Of a DNA stretch of 6,331 nucleotides, positions 4,459 to 6,331 are shown in pieces. Position 1 is the stretch's first letter, and each line of letters begins with the position of its first letter. The notes beneath the pieces were generated by a model. The model had not been told where the DNA came from. It did not search any database and was given only the letters and a program-made list of their open reading frames with translations. The position numbers were made by a program, and so were the translations under genes. The DNA is from Thermodesulfatator sp. (lineage in GTDB: Bacteria; Desulfobacterota; Thermodesulfobacteria; Thermodesulfobacteriales; Thermodesulfobacteriaceae), in NCBI GenBank assembly GCA_027036915.1, contig JALWCD010000074.1:5356-11686 (forward strand), written 5' to 3'.

Positions 4459-5537
4459 ATAGCCATCTTTACGTCCAAAAGGAAGGTCCACGGTTCGTGC
4501 CTCGCCTCGTGGCCTGGGAGCTTACCCGGTCCTGTAATCTGGATTGTGTGCACTGTCGAGCGGCGGCTTCCCGGGGACCTTACGAAGGCGAGCTTACCAC
4601 CGAGGAGTGTTTGCGTACTCTCGAAGAGATCTCTCAGGTGGCCAAACCCATCCTCATCCTTACCGGCGGTGAACCTTTGCTTCGCGACGACCTTCTTGAG
4701 CTTGTCCGGCGCGCAAGAGACTTGGATATGCGCCCGGTGCTCGCCACCAACGGCACCCTTCTTACCGAGGAACTGGCTCGCAGACTCAAGGAGGCCGGTA
4801 TCGCCCGGGCCAGCATAAGCCTTGATGGAGCCAGCCCCGAGGCCCACGACGGTTTCCGGAAGATGCCCGGGGCCTTCGAGGGTGCCCTCAAAGGTATAGA
4901 GATTCTTAAAAAAGCGGGCATTCCCTTCCAGATCAACACCACGATCACGGCCAAAAACCTTGAGGAGCTACCTAAGGTCCACGAACTGGCCAAGAAACTC
5001 GGAGCGGTGGCGCATCACATTTTTCTTCTAGTTCCTGTAGGCCGGGGAAAGGAACTGGCCGAAGAGAGTCTTCCGCCCGAGGTCTACGAAAAGACCCTGC
5101 ACTGGTTCTATGAGCAGAGGGAACGGGCCGGGCTTCATCTCAAGGCCACCTGCGCGCCCCATTATTACCGGATTTTGCGCGAGCGGGCCCGGGCCGAGGG
5201 TAAACCCGTGACCATGGAGACCTTCGGGCTTGACGCCGTGACCCGGGGGTGTCTGGCCGGAACGGGCTTCTGTTTCATCTCTCATACCGGAATCGTTCAG
5301 ACCTGCGGATACCTGGAGATAGAGTGCGGCAATCTCCGCCGGGAGTCTTTTCCCGAAGTATGGTGGCACTCGGAGGTCTTCAACAAGCTCCGGGATTTCA
5401 GGAACTACAAGGGCAAATGCGGAAGGTGTGAGTATATTCGGGTGTGCGGGGGTTGTCGGGCCCGGGCCTATGAGGCCACCGGAGACTATCTGGAGGCCGA
5501 ACCCCTCTGCACCTACGAGCCCAGGAAGGCCTCCTAG
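4455..5537 (+). CDS. ahbD: AhbD/NirJ-type radical SAM enzyme, probable haem b synthase
   Basis: AhbD converts iron-coproporphyrin III to haem b by radical decarboxylation of two propionates, the last step of the siroheme-dependent haem pathway; NirJ is its close relative in haem d1 synthesis. Residue numbers here count from GTG 4497. The SAM cluster is CNLDCVHC (Cys13/17/20), followed by TGGEPL (56-61), ATNGTLL (83-89) and SISLDG (106-111). The C-terminal signature is TRGCLAGTGFCFISHTG (249-265), TCGYLEIECGNL (269-280) and CGRCEYIRVCGGCRARAYEA (308-327), with Cys308/311/317/320 and Cys338 as auxiliary-cluster ligands. This spacing is typical of AhbD and NirJ; the absence of nir genes here favours AhbD. 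The conventional start is GTG 4497 (346 residues). CTG 4455 adds 14 residues (LNSHLYVQKEGPRF) and is preferred because of ribosome-binding-site spacing and its CTGA overlap with the MOSC stop. Confidence in the family is high and in AhbD itself moderate. Confidence 0.75.
   Translation: MNSHLYVQKEGPRFVPRLVAWELTRSCNLDCVHCRAAASRGPYEGELTTEECLRTLEEISQVAKPILILTGGEPLLRDDLLELVRRARDLDMRPVLATNGTLLTEELARRLKEAGIARASISLDGASPEAHDGFRKMPGAFEGALKGIEILKKAGIPFQINTTITAKNLEELPKVHELAKKLGAVAHHIFLLVPVGRGKELAEESLPPEVYEKTLHWFYEQRERAGLHLKATCAPHYYRILRERARAEGKPVTMETFGLDAVTRGCLAGTGFCFISHTGIVQTCGYLEIECGNLRRESFPEVWWHSEVFNKLRDFRNYKGKCGRCEYIRVCGGCRARAYEATGDYLEAEPLCTYEPRKAS
5534..5537. other. Shared CTAG: overlapping stop codons of two convergent genes
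   Basis: CTAG is self-complementary. The plus-strand radical SAM gene reads TAG at 5535-5537 and the minus-strand YkgJ-family gene reads TAG at 5536-5534, so the genes meet tail to tail with a 4-bp overlap and no intergenic DNA. No hairpin followed by a T-run is seen on either side. Confidence 0.9.
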
Positions 5538-6253
5538 TCGAAGACCAGGACCTTCTCCAGGACGAAACGTATGCCGGCCTCAAGAAGGTCTTCCTCGCTG
5601 GCCCCGGCCGGGTCCTCAAGATAGGGGCATTCCAGTCTGCCCGCGAGGATCTCCTCCCGGAAACGGGGAAGGTCGTAACAGGCCAGGAAGATGAGGTCGA
5701 GCTGGTCTGCCGTAAGGGGGGTTTCGGCGTGGCGTTGCCTTTGGGCCACCACCTTTCCGAAAAGGTCGTTAAAGCGGAGGTAGGGCTCAAGCCCCTGTTC
5801 GGCGATGAAATCCCGTATCCGGATGGGGCGTTTTTCGTAATGTCCCTTACAGTGGGTTTCCCGGATGATACGGTAAATCTCCCGGACTTCTCCGGTTTCG
5901 GGGTCCTCCCGGAGGTAGCGGGCCAGGGGATAGGTGCGGCAGGGCGAGGGCCGATCGGGATAAACCGAACAGCCTTCGGGGCGCAGAAAAGGGCAGGCAA
6001 AGTCGTGAGGGTTCATGTAGACCGCCACCACCGGCAGCTGGGTGACCTCCCCGATGTAGGCTTCGCCGTAGCGTTCAATAAAATCCTGGGGGGAAAGCTC
6101 CAGGGCCAGACGGAGTCTCAAAAAGTCATAAGGCGAAAGGACCAGATGCACATCGTAACAACACTTATTGAAACAGGGCACACCCGGATGGCAGGCAAAG
6201 ACGATCTCGTCCTCCGGTCCCAGCTCTCTGGGATCAAAAACCGGTTCTTCCAC
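5534..6253 (-). CDS. YkgJ-family cysteine-cluster (Zn/Fe-chelating domain) protein
   Basis: Member of the CxxCxxCC-type family annotated as zinc or iron chelating; its biochemical role is not established. From GTG 6253 it has 239 residues. The cluster is CHPGVPCFNKCCYDVHLVLS (Cys21, 27, 31, 32). CPFLRPEGCSVYPDRPSPCR (Cys87, 95, 105) and HCKGHYEKRPIRIRDFI (Cys135) follow, then a helical C-terminal region with Cys192 and Cys209. The Cys-rich layout suggests a mononuclear or clustered metal site in a cytoplasmic protein; no signal peptide is seen. The start is uncertain. GTG 6253 has GGGGAG 7 nt upstream and begins just before the conserved region. The frame stays open past ATG 6319 (261 residues) to the window edge, but that ATG has no Shine-Dalgarno and the extra residues look unconserved. 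It converges on the haem-type radical SAM gene, so co-regulation is not implied. Confidence 0.85.
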   Translation of the reverse strand: MEEPVFDPRELGPEDEIVFACHPGVPCFNKCCYDVHLVLSPYDFLRLRLALELSPQDFIERYGEAYIGEVTQLPVVAVYMNPHDFACPFLRPEGCSVYPDRPSPCRTYPLARYLREDPETGEVREIYRIIRETHCKGHYEKRPIRIRDFIAEQGLEPYLRFNDLFGKVVAQRQRHAETPLTADQLDLIFLACYDLPRFREEILAGRLECPYLEDPAGASEEDLLEAGIRFVLEKVLVFD

Positions 6254-6260
6254 TTTTTGT

Positions 6261-6266
6261 CTCCCC
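6261..6266 (-). promoter_or_regulatory. Ribosome binding site favouring GTG 6253 for the YkgJ-family gene
   Basis: GGGGAG on the minus strand stands 7 nt before GTG 6253-6251. The 12 visible bases before the upstream ATG 6319 contain no purine-rich Shine-Dalgarno. Confidence 0.6.
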
Positions 6267-6280
6267 GAAGATTTTGAGCT

Positions 6281-6309
6281 AAAATACCCTGAAACCCGAA
6301 GTAAGGGAA
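6281..6309 (-). promoter_or_regulatory. Weak candidate promoter for the YkgJ-family gene
   Basis: TTCCCT (6309-6304), a 17-bp spacer and TATTTT (6286-6281) score 3/6 and 4/6 against sigma-70 consensus, in a locally AT-rich stretch. If real, transcription would begin after ATG 6319, making GTG 6253 the only usable start. Chance matches of this quality are common. Confidence 0.3.
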
Positions 6310-6331
6310 GCTCGCGCATGCGGCGGTCGCC

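Noticed and set aside
4098..4847. 249-codon minus-strand ORF across the MOSC and radical SAM genes
   Set aside because: It is antisense to two well-recognised genes and has no domain; it is a shadow frame.
5515..5560. Possible terminator hairpin between the convergent genes (AGGCCT core at 5526-5531)
   Set aside because: The dyad is short, needs a bulge, and has no T-run on either side.

Overview
The window is about 60% GC, gene-dense and bacterial. It reads as a chromosomal segment with little space between genes. The best guide to the organism is the radical SAM protein at 4455-5537, which carries the C-terminal cysteine signature of AhbD/NirJ-type haem enzymes. AhbD belongs to the siroheme-dependent haem route of sulfate-reducing bacteria and archaea. 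Together with charged, Glu/Arg-rich proteins and an Uma2-family gene, this suggests an anaerobic thermophilic sulfate or sulfur metaboliser, such as a Thermodesulfobacteria or Desulfobacterota-like lineage. That placement is inference; no rRNA or marker gene is present.

Left half (1-2625, minus strand): one tightly packed operon. In transcription order it encodes an MscS-type mechanosensitive channel, a purine nucleoside phosphorylase, a 57-residue predicted membrane protein, a 33-residue predicted membrane protein, and the start of ribonuclease G, which runs off the left edge. The junctions are an 8-nt overlap, a 4-nt ATGA overlap, a 1-nt gap and a 0-nt gap. The two small proteins are the main unusual content of the window. 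Both are short enough to be missed by gene callers, both are hydrophobic, and they lie directly upstream of an RNA-degradation enzyme.

Middle (2626-2696): a short divergent control region with candidate promoters facing both ways.

Right half (2697-5537, plus strand): a second operon of a fumarylacetoacetate-hydrolase-family enzyme, an Uma2-family endonuclease-like protein of lower GC, a small MOSC-domain protein, and the AhbD-like radical SAM enzyme. Uma2/MOSC overlap as GTGA. MOSC/radical SAM probably overlap as CTGA, which would make the radical SAM start a rare CTG; a GTG at 4497 is the conventional alternative.

Far right (5534-6253, minus strand): a YkgJ-family cysteine-cluster (metal-binding) protein converges on the radical SAM gene. 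The two genes share a CTAG in which each strand reads a TAG stop. The haem-type radical SAM enzyme, the MOSC protein and the Cys-cluster protein may form a metal/cofactor neighbourhood, but this is inferred from position only. No tRNA, rRNA, CRISPR array, insertion sequence or convincing terminator was seen.
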